DNA of 64,000 nt from Streptomyces sp. AC1-42W (GTDB lineage: Bacteria; Actinomycetota; Actinomycetes; Streptomycetales; Streptomycetaceae): positions 2,438,001-2,502,000 of the forward strand of contig NZ_QKWY01000001.1 of the NCBI RefSeq assembly GCF_003248355.1. The letters are read 5' to 3'. This document shows, piece by piece, positions 1 to 7,994 of the stretch. Numbering within the stretch: the first letter of the stretch is position 1; every line of letters starts with the position of its first letter. A program made the position numbers and the translations under genes. Below the pieces are notes generated by a model. That model saw only the letters and a list, made by a program, of their open reading frames with translations, was not told the DNA's origin and did not search any database.

Positions 1-405
1 TCCTTCGCCCGCGGTGAGAGCCCCGAGCAGCACGACGGCCAGGTCTGGTTCTACGACCCGAAGCGCCGCACGCTGACCCTGAAGGTGCTTCTCGGCGTCA
101 ACCCCGACCCGTCGAAGGACGGCGCGTTCGACGGCCCGGACAACATCACCGTCTCGCCGTACGGCGGCCTGGTCATCGCCGAGGACGGCGACGGCGTCCA
201 GCACCTCTTCGGGGCGACCGAGAGCGGCCGCACCTACCCGATCGCGCGCAACGACCTGAACATCGGCAGCGAGGAGGAGCCGGAGTTCAGCGAGTTCACC
301 GGGGTCACCTTCTCGCCGGACGGCCGGACGCTGTTCGCCAACATCCAGACGCCGGGAATCATGGTGGCGATCACCGGTCCGTGGAAGCGCCAGCCCAAGC
401 GTTGA
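1..405 (+). CDS. PhoX-family phosphatase, C-terminal part (5' end outside window)
   Basis: The frame is open from the first base and ends at TGA 403-405, so about 134 C-terminal residues are visible. They read as the end of a PhoX/DUF839 beta-propeller phosphatase: a DGPDNITVSPYGGLVIAEDG strand pair, then EFTGVTFSPDGRTLFANIQTPG, the usual last propeller blades. These proteins are normally Tat-exported calcium-dependent phosphatases or esterases acting on phosphomonoesters outside the cell. The signal peptide and metal ligands lie upstream of the window and cannot be checked. Confidence 0.75.
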   Translation, partial: SFARGESPEQHDGQVWFYDPKRRTLTLKVLLGVNPDPSKDGAFDGPDNITVSPYGGLVIAEDGDGVQHLFGATESGRTYPIARNDLNIGSEEEPEFSEFTGVTFSPDGRTLFANIQTPGIMVAITGPWKRQPKR

Positions 406-451
406 CGGCAGGGCATGGCGCCGGGAGCCCGCGAGGCGCATACTCGAAGCA

Positions 452-682
452 ATGAAACAGTCAGCCGGCTCCCGGCGCCACCTGCCGTCCAGTCCCTTCA
501 ACCGCCCGGCCCAGGCGGCCCCACCGGTCGAGTCATTCGCCCTGGGCGACCGGGTATCGCACGACCAGTTCGGCCTCGGCCGCGTCCTCGCCGTCGAAGG
601 CGACAACGACGCGGTGATCATCGACTTCGCGGGCCGTCAGGGGAGAATCCTGAGCCCGTACTCGAAGCTGACGAAGCTCTGA
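452..682 (+). CDS. Small protein resembling the C-terminal tail of UvrD/PcrA helicases
   Basis: A 76-residue protein with a basic, proline-rich first 30 residues and a compact C-terminal module beginning LGDRVSHDQFGLGRVLAVEG. GDxVxHxxFGxGxV is the signature of the Tudor-like tail (DUF3553 type) at the end of UvrD/PcrA helicases, where it contacts RNA polymerase or nucleic acid. No helicase domain is present, so this is a free-standing version. It lies 46 bases after the phosphatase and is followed by a strong hairpin terminator. A function in transcription or repair is inferred only from the fold similarity. Confidence 0.7.
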   Translation: MKQSAGSRRHLPSSPFNRPAQAAPPVESFALGDRVSHDQFGLGRVLAVEGDNDAVIIDFAGRQGRILSPYSKLTKL

Positions 683-693
683 GGCGCTCGTCC

Positions 694-721
694 GGGCCGC
701 CCGCCTCCACACGGGCGGCCC
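694..721. terminator. Bidirectional hairpin terminator
   Basis: GGGCCGCCCG at 694-703 and CGGGCGGCCC at 712-721 form a perfect 10-bp stem with an 8-base loop. It sits in the 52-base gap between the convergent genes ending at 682 and 735, so it can serve both. Confidence 0.75.
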
Positions 722-734
722 TTCGGTATGCCCG

Positions 735-1952
735 CTAGAGGGCCTGGGCGGCGGGCTTGACCATGCCGCGCACGGTCCGCGACTTCACGAAGTCACCCAT
801 GGCGGTCATCTCCCACTCGCCCGAGAACTGCTTGATCAGCTTGGCCATCATCACGCCGGTCTGCGGCTCGGCCCCGGTCAGGTCGAAGCGGACCAGCTCC
901 TCGTCGGTGGCCGCGTCCACCAGCCGGCAGTACGCCTTGGCCACCTCGGTGAACTTCTGCCCGGTGAACGAGTTGACCGTGAAGACCAGGCCCGTCGCCT
1001 CCGCGGGGATCTGGCCCAGATCGACGACGATCACCTCGTCGTCGCCCTCGCCCTCGCCGGTGAGGTTGTCCCCGGAGTGCTTGATCGCGCCGTTGAGGAT
1101 CGACAGCTTGCCGAAGTAGCAGCTGTCCAGATGGTTGCGCTGCGGGCCGTACGCGATGACCGACGCGTCCAGGTCGATGTCCTTGCCCCGGTAGGCGGGC
1201 TCCCAGCCCAGCCCCATCTTGACCCGCGAGAGCAGCGGCCGGCCGGCCTTGACCAGCGACACGGTCTCGTTCTTCCGCAGGCTGACCCGGCCCTTGTCCA
1301 GATTGATCCGGCCCGGAGCGGGCGGCGCCGCAGGCGCGGGGGGAGCGGCCGGGGGCGCGGCCGGCGGGGGCGGGGCGAGGCGCGGGTCCATTGGCGCGGC
1401 GACGGGAGCCGGGGGCGTGGGGGCGGTGACCGGAGCCGGGGCGGCCGGGGCCTCGTCGACCGTCACACCGAAGTCCGTGGCGATGCCCGCCAGCCCGTTC
1501 GCATAGCCCTGGCCGACCGCGCGGACCTTCCACGCCCCGGCGCGCCGGTAGACCTCCATGACCACGAGGGCGGTCTCGGCGCCCAGCCGGGGCGGGGTGA
1601 AGGAGGCCAGCACGCTGCCGTCGTCCGCGTTGCGCACGGTGGCGGTCGGCTCGACGCCCTGGAACGTCTGACCGGCGCCGTCCGGGCTCGCCGTGACGAC
1701 GATCTTCTCGATGCCGGCCGGAACGGCGGCGGTGTCCACCACGACGGCGTCCGGCGCGCTGCCGTTGCCGGAGCGGTAGGTGACGCCGGGGCCCGAGGGC
1801 TGGTTGTAGAAGATGAAGTCGTCGTCGGAGCGCACCTTGCCCCCGGCGGTGAGCAGCAGGCCCGACACGTCGAGCCGCACGGGCGCGGCGACGTCCACCG
1901 ACACGCGGACGGCGGTGAGCGGAAGATTCGAGCCAGGTGTCATAGCGGTCAT
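735..1952 (-). CDS. TerD-family protein with two TerD domains and a proline/alanine linker
   Basis: A 405-residue protein, about twice the usual single TerD length of about 190. An N-terminal TerD-like half (about residues 1-165, with SDDDFIFYNQPS) is joined by a proline/alanine-rich linker (about 168-215) to a second, more canonical TerD domain (about 216-395, with the acidic DIDLDASVIAYG and GEGEGDDEVIVVDL segments). TerD domains bind calcium through such acidic loops and occur in tellurite and stress-response clusters. No other ter genes are visible. ATG at 1952 and ATG at 1943 are both possible starts; neither has a clear ribosome binding site. Confidence 0.85.
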   Translation of the reverse strand: MTAMTPGSNLPLTAVRVSVDVAAPVRLDVSGLLLTAGGKVRSDDDFIFYNQPSGPGVTYRSGNGSAPDAVVVDTAAVPAGIEKIVVTASPDGAGQTFQGVEPTATVRNADDGSVLASFTPPRLGAETALVVMEVYRRAGAWKVRAVGQGYANGLAGIATDFGVTVDEAPAAPAPVTAPTPPAPVAAPMDPRLAPPPPAAPPAAPPAPAAPPAPGRINLDKGRVSLRKNETVSLVKAGRPLLSRVKMGLGWEPAYRGKDIDLDASVIAYGPQRNHLDSCYFGKLSILNGAIKHSGDNLTGEGEGDDEVIVVDLGQIPAEATGLVFTVNSFTGQKFTEVAKAYCRLVDAATDEELVRFDLTGAEPQTGVMMAKLIKQFSGEWEMTAMGDFVKSRTVRGMVKPAAQAL

Positions 1953-2044
1953 GTCCGGGAGAACGAACGACCCGGCTTTGCCGTTCCCTTACCTTTCGGC
2001 GGGTTCGCCCGGACGGCGCAAGCCATGGTGCGGCGCGCTCCGGC

Positions 2045-2860
2045 TCAGTGCGGCCAGAGCGGCGGGTGGGTGCAGAAGTGGCCGCCGAGGTGGGCGTGGT
2101 CCGGGTTGCCGGGGTCCAGCTCGCCCTGTTCCGCGAGGAGCTTCGCGGCGTACGGCTCCGAGTCGTCCCGCGGTTCGTAGCCCAGGGCGCGGGCGGAGGA
2201 CAGGTCCCACCAGAGGCGGGTGTTGTCCGACGAGCCGTTGACGACGGTGTGGCCCACGTTCTCGGCGGTGAGCGCGGCGTCGAACAGCCGGGCGCCGTCC
2301 GCCGGGCTCATCCACACCGACAGCATCCGCACGGAGGTGGGCTCGGGGAAGCAGGAGCCGATGCGCACGGACACCGTCTCCATGCCGTGCCGGTCCCAGT
2401 ACAGCTGGGCGAGGTCCTCGCCGAACGACTTGGAGAGGCCGTAGAAGGTGTCCGGGCGGTGCGGGGTGTCCACCGGGATCAGCGGGTCGCCCGCCAGCGG
2501 GCGCGGGGTGAATCCCACCGCGTGGTTGGAGGAGGCGAACACGATCCGCCGGACGCCGGCCTCGCGCGCGGCCTCGTAGAGGTTGTACGTGCCCTGGATG
2601 TTCGCCCGGAGGATCTTGTCGAAGGAGGCTTCCAGCGAGATGCCCGCGAGGTGGATGATCGCATCGACCCCCGCCACGGCCCGGCGCAGTGCCTCCGGGT
2701 CGCCGAGGTCGGCGGTGATCGCGTCCGGTTCGCCCTCGATCGGCACCAGGTCGAACAGGCGCAGCGTGTAGCCGTGGGCGGGCAGCAGCTCGCGCATCAG
2801 GGTGCCGAGTCCGCCGGCGGCGCCGGTGAGCAGGACGGTGCGGGGCGTTGCGGCGGGCAT
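2045..2860 (-). CDS. udh: NAD-dependent uronate dehydrogenase-like SDR
   Basis: A 271-residue extended SDR. It has the nucleotide-binding glycine motif TGAAGGLG (12-19), a serine in FASSNH (111) and the catalytic YxxxK (Y140, K144). The NHAVGFT stretch and the C-terminal RLWWDL and HPPLW segments resemble uronate (hexuronate) dehydrogenases, which oxidise D-galacturonate or D-glucuronate to the aldarolactone. It starts with ATG preceded by AAGAGGAGA. The neighbouring pectinases and sugar-acid dehydratases fit galacturonate as substrate. A generic NAD-dependent epimerase role cannot be ruled out from sequence alone. Confidence 0.8.
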   Translation of the reverse strand: MPAATPRTVLLTGAAGGLGTLMRELLPAHGYTLRLFDLVPIEGEPDAITADLGDPEALRRAVAGVDAIIHLAGISLEASFDKILRANIQGTYNLYEAAREAGVRRIVFASSNHAVGFTPRPLAGDPLIPVDTPHRPDTFYGLSKSFGEDLAQLYWDRHGMETVSVRIGSCFPEPTSVRMLSVWMSPADGARLFDAALTAENVGHTVVNGSSDNTRLWWDLSSARALGYEPRDDSEPYAAKLLAEQGELDPGNPDHAHLGGHFCTHPPLWPH

Positions 2861-2969
2861 GCGGGGTCTCCTCTTGGATCAGGTTCACATGCGTGGACAA
2901 GGTATGTGGGGGGTCCGGAGGCGTCAAGGGGGGTCGGGTTTCGGCTGTCCGGGAGCGGACGAAGTCGCC

Positions 2970-3021
2970 TTGACCGGGCGGCACGGCGGGCCTAGCTTGG
3001 GCATCGTTCATAGATATGGAC
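2970..3021 (+). promoter_or_regulatory. Promoter with overlapping candidate operator
   Basis: TTGACC (2970-2975), a 17-base spacer and TAGCTT (2993-2998) form a plausible vegetative promoter facing the genes at 3057 and 3155. At the expected transcription start lies CATAGATATG (3009-3018), a CATA/TATG inverted repeat. An almost identical arrangement precedes the GntR gene at 4574, so this is a candidate site for that regulator. Confidence 0.5.
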
Positions 3022-3056
3022 GCTAATCATAAATGCGCACGCATCAGGAGGGGCCC

Positions 3057-3158
3057 GTGAGCCCAGACCCGCTTGCCGCCCGACTCACCGCCGTCGCCGG
3101 GCCGCTCGACACCTTCTGCCGGCCGCTCGTCGAACCGCGGGCCGAGGGGCACGGATGA
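3057..3158 (+). CDS. Small 33-residue ORF coupled to the downstream gene
   Basis: GTG 3057 follows a strong ribosome binding site (AGGAGG, 3047-3052) and opens a 33-codon frame. Its TGA overlaps the ATG of the next gene (ATGA, 3155-3158). The peptide begins MSPDPLAARLTAVAG and has no recognisable domain. The next gene has no good binding site of its own, so this ORF may act mainly by translational coupling, or it may be the remaining 5' end of a lost gene. Function unknown. Confidence 0.5.
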   Translation: MSPDPLAARLTAVAGPLDTFCRPLVEPRAEGHG

Positions 3159-4336
3159 GGACCTCCGCCTTCCTCTACCCCTGGGACGTGATCGGCGACC
3201 CCGGCGCGCCCGCCCGCATCGCGGACCTCGGCGTCCGGCAGGTCACGCTCGCCTCCGCCTACCACTCGACCCGCGCGCTCACCCCGCGCCACCCCGCCCG
3301 CCGCGTCGTCACCGCCGAGCACGCCGCCGTGCTGTACCCGCCGGACGAGCGGCGCTGGGCGGGGCGGACCCTGCGCCCCTACCGGCAGACCTGGATCGCC
3401 TCGGACGACCCCTTCGCCGAGGCGGCCGACGCGCTGGCCGGGGCCGGGCTCGACGTGCACAGCTGGGTGGTCCTGGCGCACAACTCCCGGCTGGGCGCCG
3501 AACACCCCGGCACCTCGGTGGTCAACGCCTACGGCGACCGCTACCCGTGGGCGCCCTGCGTCGCCCGGCCCGAGGTGCGCTCCTATCTGGTGGACCTGGC
3601 GGCCGAGGCCGCAGTGCGCGACGGGGCCGCCGGCACCGAACTGGAGTCCTGCGGCTGGTACGGCTTCGCCCACCCGCACGCCCACGACAAGGTGGCCGGC
3701 GTCGGGCTCGGGGACGCGGCGCAGTATCTGATGTCGCTCTGCTTCTGCACCGTCTGCCGGGCCGGTTACGCCGCCCGGGGGCTGGACCCCGGGGAGCTGG
3801 GCGCGGCCGTGCGCCGCGCCCTGGAACCGGTCTGGGCCGGGTCCGGGGCGGCGGCGGCCGGCTGGGACGCGGTCGGCGCGCTCCTCGGCGCCGACCGCGC
3901 GGAGGCCACGCTGCGATGGCGCACCGGGGTCGCGGGGGAGCTCCAGGAGGCGGTGACCGGCGCGGTGCGGGCCGCCGCCGCGCCGGGGTTCCGGGTGCTG
4001 CTGCACGCCGACCCCGCCCCGTACCGCTGCGGGGCGAACCCGGGCGTCGACCCCGGCCGCGTCCTGGCGGCGGCGGACGGCGTGGTGCTGCCCTGCACCG
4101 GTACGGACGCGGCGCGGGAGGCCGTGCTCGGGCCGTTCGCGGGCGCCCCCGCGGACGCCGTGCTGGCCGCCAACCTCACCGTGGTCCGGGGGATGGGCGG
4201 CAGCCCGGACACGCTGGAGCGGGACGCCGCGCACGCCGCGTCGCTCGGCGCGAACCAACTGCGCCTGTACCACGCGGGCCTGGCCTCCGACCCGGACCTG
4301 GCGGCGGTCACCGCGGCGCTGTCCCGCCTCGGCTGA
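3155..4336 (+). CDS. Uncharacterised protein, probable TIM-barrel glycoside-hydrolase-like
   Basis: A 393-residue protein without a signal peptide or membrane segment, so probably cytoplasmic. Alternating strand and helix segments, an early SAYHS motif and an internal LCFCTVCRAGYAARGLDP stretch are seen. The CxxC followed by an aromatic-rich helix resembles that in uncharacterised glycoside-hydrolase-like TIM barrels (GHL or beta-galactosidase-like groups). Acidic residues in GTELESCGWYG could be catalytic. It is translated from an ATGA overlap with the small ORF before it and lies between uronate dehydrogenase and the GntR regulator. A role in uronide or lactone processing is a guess from position only. 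Confidence 0.55.
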   Translation: MRTSAFLYPWDVIGDPGAPARIADLGVRQVTLASAYHSTRALTPRHPARRVVTAEHAAVLYPPDERRWAGRTLRPYRQTWIASDDPFAEAADALAGAGLDVHSWVVLAHNSRLGAEHPGTSVVNAYGDRYPWAPCVARPEVRSYLVDLAAEAAVRDGAAGTELESCGWYGFAHPHAHDKVAGVGLGDAAQYLMSLCFCTVCRAGYAARGLDPGELGAAVRRALEPVWAGSGAAAAGWDAVGALLGADRAEATLRWRTGVAGELQEAVTGAVRAAAAPGFRVLLHADPAPYRCGANPGVDPGRVLAAADGVVLPCTGTDAAREAVLGPFAGAPADAVLAANLTVVRGMGGSPDTLERDAAHAASLGANQLRLYHAGLASDPDLAAVTAALSRLG

Positions 4337-4339
4337 ACC

Positions 4340-4382
4340 GGGCCGGTCCGGCGGGCGCCGCGGGTTCCCGCCGGACCGGCCC
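4340..4382 (+). terminator. Hairpin terminator
   Basis: GGGCCGGTCCGGCGGG (4340-4355) pairs perfectly over 16 bp with CCCGCCGGACCGGCCC (4367-4382), loop 11 bases. It starts three bases after the stop of the gene ending at 4336. Confidence 0.7.
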
Positions 4383-4478
4383 CGGACACATGCCCCGTAC
4401 CGGACAACTCCCGTGCGGCGGAGCGGAATCCGTGTACGACACATGTCCGGGTTCCGCGAAGTTCTTTTGTCAGAGGCG

Positions 4479-4539
4479 TTGACGAAACATTCGCCGCGCC
4501 TCTAGCTTCATCGCGTCGTACTCCGTACGTCATATATGA
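4479..4539 (+). promoter_or_regulatory. Promoter and candidate autoregulatory operator of the GntR gene
   Basis: TTGACG (4479-4484), an 18-base spacer and TAGCTT (4503-4508) form a promoter with the same -10 hexamer as the one at 2970. The perfect palindrome TCATATATGA (4530-4539) lies about 22 bases beyond the -10, a typical repressor position for FCD-type GntR proteins. Confidence 0.55.
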
Positions 4540-4573
4540 GACGCGATACGCGAGATGTGAGAGCCCGGCACCC

Positions 4574-5230
4574 ATGACCTTTGCGCCCACCCCGATTCCG
4601 TCCCGCACCCAGTACGTGCTGGAGGCGGTCAAGCACGCGATCCTCACGGCACAACTGAGGCCGGGGCAGGCGCTCGTGGAGACCGAGCTCGCCGCACAGT
4701 TCGGGGTCTCCAAGACCCCGGTCCGCGAGGCGCTCAAAACCCTGGCCGGCACCGGCCTCGTCGTCATGAGCCAGTACAAGGGCGCCACCGTGCGGCTCGT
4801 GGACGCGGCCATGGCCCGCGAGGTGTACGACGTACGACTCCTGCTCGAACCGGAGGCGCTGCGCCGTTCCATCACCCGCAAGGCGTCGCTCGACGCGGCG
4901 CAGGAGGCCCTGGAGCGGGCGGACTCGGCGGGCGACAAGGCCGACCGCTCGCTCGCCAACCGGGACTTCCACCGCGCGCTCTACCTGCCCTGCGGCAACC
5001 CGCTGCTGGCGCGGATGCTCGACGAGGTCCGCGACCAGGCGGCCCTGGTCTCCACCGTCGCCTGGTCGACCGTCCCGTCCTGGGAGCGGGAGGCGGCCGA
5101 GCACCGGGAGATCCTGCGGCTCGCGCTCGCCGACGACGCGGACGCGGCGGCCGGGGCACTGCACGACCACATCGCGTCGTTCGTCCGCCGCGCCTTCCCC
5201 GACGACGAAGACGGGGGCGACGCGGCGTGA
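4574..5230 (+). CDS. GntR-family transcriptional regulator, FCD subfamily
   Basis: A 218-residue protein. The N-terminal winged helix (about 10-75) carries the GntR recognition pattern LVETELAAQFGVSKTPVREALKTL. The C-terminal all-helical FCD domain (about 85-210) has the metal- and acid-binding residues expected for ligands such as sugar acids (DFHRALY, HREIL, HIASF). Its stop overlaps the next frame (GTGA at 5227), placing it at the head of an operon with the dehydratases. It probably controls this operon and its own promoter in response to a sugar-acid intermediate. Confidence 0.9.
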   Translation: MTFAPTPIPSRTQYVLEAVKHAILTAQLRPGQALVETELAAQFGVSKTPVREALKTLAGTGLVVMSQYKGATVRLVDAAMAREVYDVRLLLEPEALRRSITRKASLDAAQEALERADSAGDKADRSLANRDFHRALYLPCGNPLLARMLDEVRDQAALVSTVAWSTVPSWEREAAEHREILRLALADDADAAAGALHDHIASFVRRAFPDDEDGGDAA

Positions 5231-5259
5231 ACCCGCACACAGACGAAAGGCCTGTCCGC

Positions 5260-6162
5260 ATGGACCTCACACCGCTGAAGGCGGCCCTCGCAGACGTCGT
5301 GGCGATCCCGGTGACCCCGTTCGCCGGGGACGGGACGATCGACACCACGGCGCACCGCGCCCTGCTGCGGAGACTGCTCGACGGCGGCGTACGCATCGTC
5401 ACCCCCAACGGCAACACCGGGGAGTTCTACGCGCTCACCCCCGAGGAGCGGCGCACGGTCACCGAGCTGACCATCGAGGAGGCCGGCGGCCGCGCCACCG
5501 TCCTGGTCGGGGTCGGGCACGACGTGCCGACCGCCGTCGCCGCCGCCGAGCACGCCCGTGACGCCGGCGCCGAGATGGTGATGGTCCACCAGCCCGTCCA
5601 CCCCTACGTCTCGCAGGACGGCTGGATCGACTACCACCGGGCCATCGCCGAGGCCGTCCCCGGACTCGGGGTCGTCCCCTACATCCGCAACCCGAACCTC
5701 CAGGGCGCCGGTCTCGCCGCCCTCGCGGACAGCTGCCCCAACGTCATCGGCGTCAAGTACTCCGTCCCGGACGCCGCCCGCTTCGCCGCCTTCGCCCGCG
5801 ACGCCGGGCTGGAGCGCTTCGTCTGGGTCGCCGGACTCGCCGAGTTGTACGCCCCCTCCTACTTCTCCGCCGGCGCCACCGGCTTCACCTCCGGGCTGGT
5901 CAACGTAGCGCCCGGCGTCTCGCTCGCCATGCTGGAGGCGCTGCGGGCCGGTGATCACCCGGCCGCCATGAAGGTCTGGGAGCAGATCCGCCGCTTCGAG
6001 GAACTGCGCGCCGACCGCCAGTCCGCCAACAACGTCACCGTCGTCAAGGAGGCGCTGGCCGCCCTCGGGCTGTGCGACCGGGCGGTGCGCCCGCCCAGCC
6101 GGGTGCTCCCCGAGGAGCGGCGCGCCGAGGTCGCCGACCAGATCGCCGGGTGGTCCATATGA
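5260..6162 (+). CDS. kdgD: DapA-family dehydratase, likely 5-dehydro-4-deoxyglucarate dehydratase
   Basis: A 300-residue (beta/alpha)8 class I aldolase-like enzyme. The Schiff-base lysine is K166 in GVKYS and the conserved tyrosine is Y141 in VVPYIRNP; the GNTGEFY loop is present. In this family 5-dehydro-4-deoxyglucarate is dehydrated and decarboxylated to 2,5-dioxopentanoate (alpha-ketoglutarate semialdehyde). 2-Keto-3-deoxy-L-arabonate dehydratase is a close alternative giving the same product. The ATG at 5260 has GAAAGG about 10 bases upstream; an in-frame GTG at 5227 would add 11 residues and overlaps the GntR stop. Confidence 0.82.
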   Translation: MDLTPLKAALADVVAIPVTPFAGDGTIDTTAHRALLRRLLDGGVRIVTPNGNTGEFYALTPEERRTVTELTIEEAGGRATVLVGVGHDVPTAVAAAEHARDAGAEMVMVHQPVHPYVSQDGWIDYHRAIAEAVPGLGVVPYIRNPNLQGAGLAALADSCPNVIGVKYSVPDAARFAAFARDAGLERFVWVAGLAELYAPSYFSAGATGFTSGLVNVAPGVSLAMLEALRAGDHPAAMKVWEQIRRFEELRADRQSANNVTVVKEALAALGLCDRAVRPPSRVLPEERRAEVADQIAGWSI

Positions 6163-7886
6163 CCGGCCGCATCGCCCCCGAGGAGCTGCGCAGCCACCAG
6201 TGGTACGGCACCGACGGACTGCGCTCCTTCAGCCACCGCGCCCGCACCCGCCAGCTCGGCTACCTCCCCGAGGAGCACCTGGGCAAGCCGGTCGTCGCGA
6301 TCCTCAACACCTGGTCGGACATCAACCCCTGCCACGTACACCTGCGCGACCGGGCGCAGGCCGTCAAGCGCGGGGTCTGGCAGGCGGGCGGCTTCCCGCT
6401 GGAGTTCCCTGTCTCCACCCTCTCGGAGACCTTCCAGAAGCCGACCCCGATGCTCTACCGCAACATGCTGGCCATGGAGACCGAGGAGCTGCTGCGCTCC
6501 TACCCGGTGGACGGCGCGGTGCTGCTGGGCGGCTGCGACAAGTCGACGCCCGCGCTGCTGATGGGCGCCGCCTCCGTGGACCTGCCCACCGTCTTCGTAC
6601 CGGCCGGGCCGATGCTGCCGGGGCACTGGCGCAACGAGGTCCTGGGCTCCGGCACCGACATGTGGAAGTACTGGGACGACAAGCGCGCCGGACTCATCGG
6701 CGACTGCGAGATGGGCGAACTGGAGAACGGCCTCGCCCGCTCGCCCGGCCACTGCATGACCATGGGCACCGCCTCCACCCTCACCGCCGCCGCCGAGGCG
6801 CTCGGCGTCACCGTCCCCGGCGCCTCCTCCATCCCCGCCGTCGACTCCGGCCACGACCGGATGGCCGCCGCCTCCGGACTGCGCATCGTCGAACTGGTGT
6901 GGCAGCAGCGGAAGCTGTCCCAGATCCTCACCGCCGAGGCGTACGAGGACGCCGTCGCCACCGTCCTCGCGCTCGGCGGCTCCACCAACGCCGTCATCCA
7001 CCTCATCGCCATGGCCGGCCGCTCCGGGATCAGGCTCACCCTGGACGACTTCGACCGCATCGCCCGCACCGTGCCGGTCCTGGCCGACCTGCGCCCCGGC
7101 GGCAGGTACCTGATGGAGGACTTCCACTTCGCCGGCGGGCTCCCCGGCTTCCTCGCCCGGATCACCGACGTCCTCCACCTGGACCGGCCCACCGTCGCCC
7201 ACGACACCCTGCGCGAACAGCTCGACGGCGCGCTCGTGCACAACGACGACGTCATACGGGAGCGCTCCAACGCGCTCGCCGACGAGGGCGGCGTGGCCGT
7301 ACTGCGCGGCAACCTCTGCCCGGACGGCGCCGTCATCAAGCACATCGCCGCCGAACCCCACCTGCTGCGCCACACCGGACCCGCGGTCGTCTTCGACGAC
7401 TACCGGGAGATGCAGCGCACCATCAACGACCCGGCGCTCGCGCTGACCCCCGACCACGTACTGGTCCTGCGCAACGCCGGACCCAAGGGCGGCCCCGGCA
7501 TGCCCGAGTACGGCATGCTGCCCCTCCCCGACTACCTGCTGAAGCAGGGCGTACGGGACATGGTCCGGCTCTCCGACGCCCGGATGAGCGGCACCAGCTA
7601 CGGGGCGTGCGTCCTGCACATCGCGCCCGAGTCCTATGTCGGCGGGCCCCTCGCCCTCGTCCGCACCGGCGACCTCATCACCCTGGACGTCAAGGCGCGG
7701 CTGCTCCGCCTGGAGGTGTCCGACGGGGAACTGGCCCGCCGCCGGGCCGAATGGACCCCGCCGCCCGTCCGGTACGAGCGCGGCTACCAGGCGCTCTACC
7801 AGGACCAGATCACCCAGGCCGACACCGGCTGCGACTTCGCCTTCCTGGCCCGGCCGGGAGAAGTGCCCGACCCCTACGCCGGCTGA
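6159..7886 (+). CDS. IlvD/Edd-family sugar-acid dehydratase
   Basis: A 575-residue Fe-S dehydratase. Family motifs are intact: GGCDKSTPALLMG with the cluster cysteine, GDCEMGELENGLARSPGHCMTMGTAST, GGSTNAVIHL, and the C-terminal RLSDARMSGTSYG. The sequence sits with L-arabonate and other aldonate dehydratases rather than true dihydroxyacid dehydratase. Here it may dehydrate galactarate or L-arabonate to the substrate of the preceding enzyme. The ATG overlaps the previous stop (ATGA, 6159-6162), so the pair is translationally coupled. The substrate is inferred, not seen. Confidence 0.85.
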   Translation: MTGRIAPEELRSHQWYGTDGLRSFSHRARTRQLGYLPEEHLGKPVVAILNTWSDINPCHVHLRDRAQAVKRGVWQAGGFPLEFPVSTLSETFQKPTPMLYRNMLAMETEELLRSYPVDGAVLLGGCDKSTPALLMGAASVDLPTVFVPAGPMLPGHWRNEVLGSGTDMWKYWDDKRAGLIGDCEMGELENGLARSPGHCMTMGTASTLTAAAEALGVTVPGASSIPAVDSGHDRMAAASGLRIVELVWQQRKLSQILTAEAYEDAVATVLALGGSTNAVIHLIAMAGRSGIRLTLDDFDRIARTVPVLADLRPGGRYLMEDFHFAGGLPGFLARITDVLHLDRPTVAHDTLREQLDGALVHNDDVIRERSNALADEGGVAVLRGNLCPDGAVIKHIAAEPHLLRHTGPAVVFDDYREMQRTINDPALALTPDHVLVLRNAGPKGGPGMPEYGMLPLPDYLLKQGVRDMVRLSDARMSGTSYGACVLHIAPESYVGGPLALVRTGDLITLDVKARLLRLEVSDGELARRRAEWTPPPVRYERGYQALYQDQITQADTGCDFAFLARPGEVPDPYAG

Positions 7887-7924
7887 CCGGCCCGCCTCCC
7901 CCCGAGAATTCCCGCGCCCCACAT

Positions 7925-7940
7925 GTTCGGTATATCGAAC
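7925..7940 (+). promoter_or_regulatory. Candidate IclR operator ahead of the sugar importer
   Basis: GTTCGGTATATCGAAC is a 16-bp palindrome (14 of 16 positions symmetric). The reverse complement of GTTCAGAATACCGAAC at 23835-23850, in the IclR promoter region, matches it at 13 of 16 positions. It lies 55 bases before the permease start. Confidence 0.55.
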
Positions 7941-7946
7941 GCCATT

Positions 7947-7960
7947 TGGGAAGCGCTTGC
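7947..7960 (+). promoter_or_regulatory. Candidate LacI-family operator
   Basis: TGGGAAGCGCTTGC contains the perfect 8-bp palindrome AAGCGCTT (7951-7958) with a TGGGA flank, the pattern of LacI-type sugar regulator boxes in Streptomyces. It sits 7 bases after the IclR-like site, so the importer may be under dual control. No LacI-type gene is in the window. Confidence 0.35.
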
Positions 7961-7994
7961 GCACACCCCCGTACAGAGAGATCGGAGACGTGTC

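Noticed and set aside
415..738. 107-codon plus-strand frame overlapping the small UvrD-tail-like gene
   Set aside because: Arg/Pro-rich, in a different frame from the motif-bearing protein, and runs through the terminator hairpin.
3006..3021. GTTCATAGATATGGAC as a third IclR operator
   Set aside because: The half-sites GTTC and G(G)AC are at the right spacing, but only 7 of 16 positions match the site at 7925. The CATA/TATG repeat explains it better.
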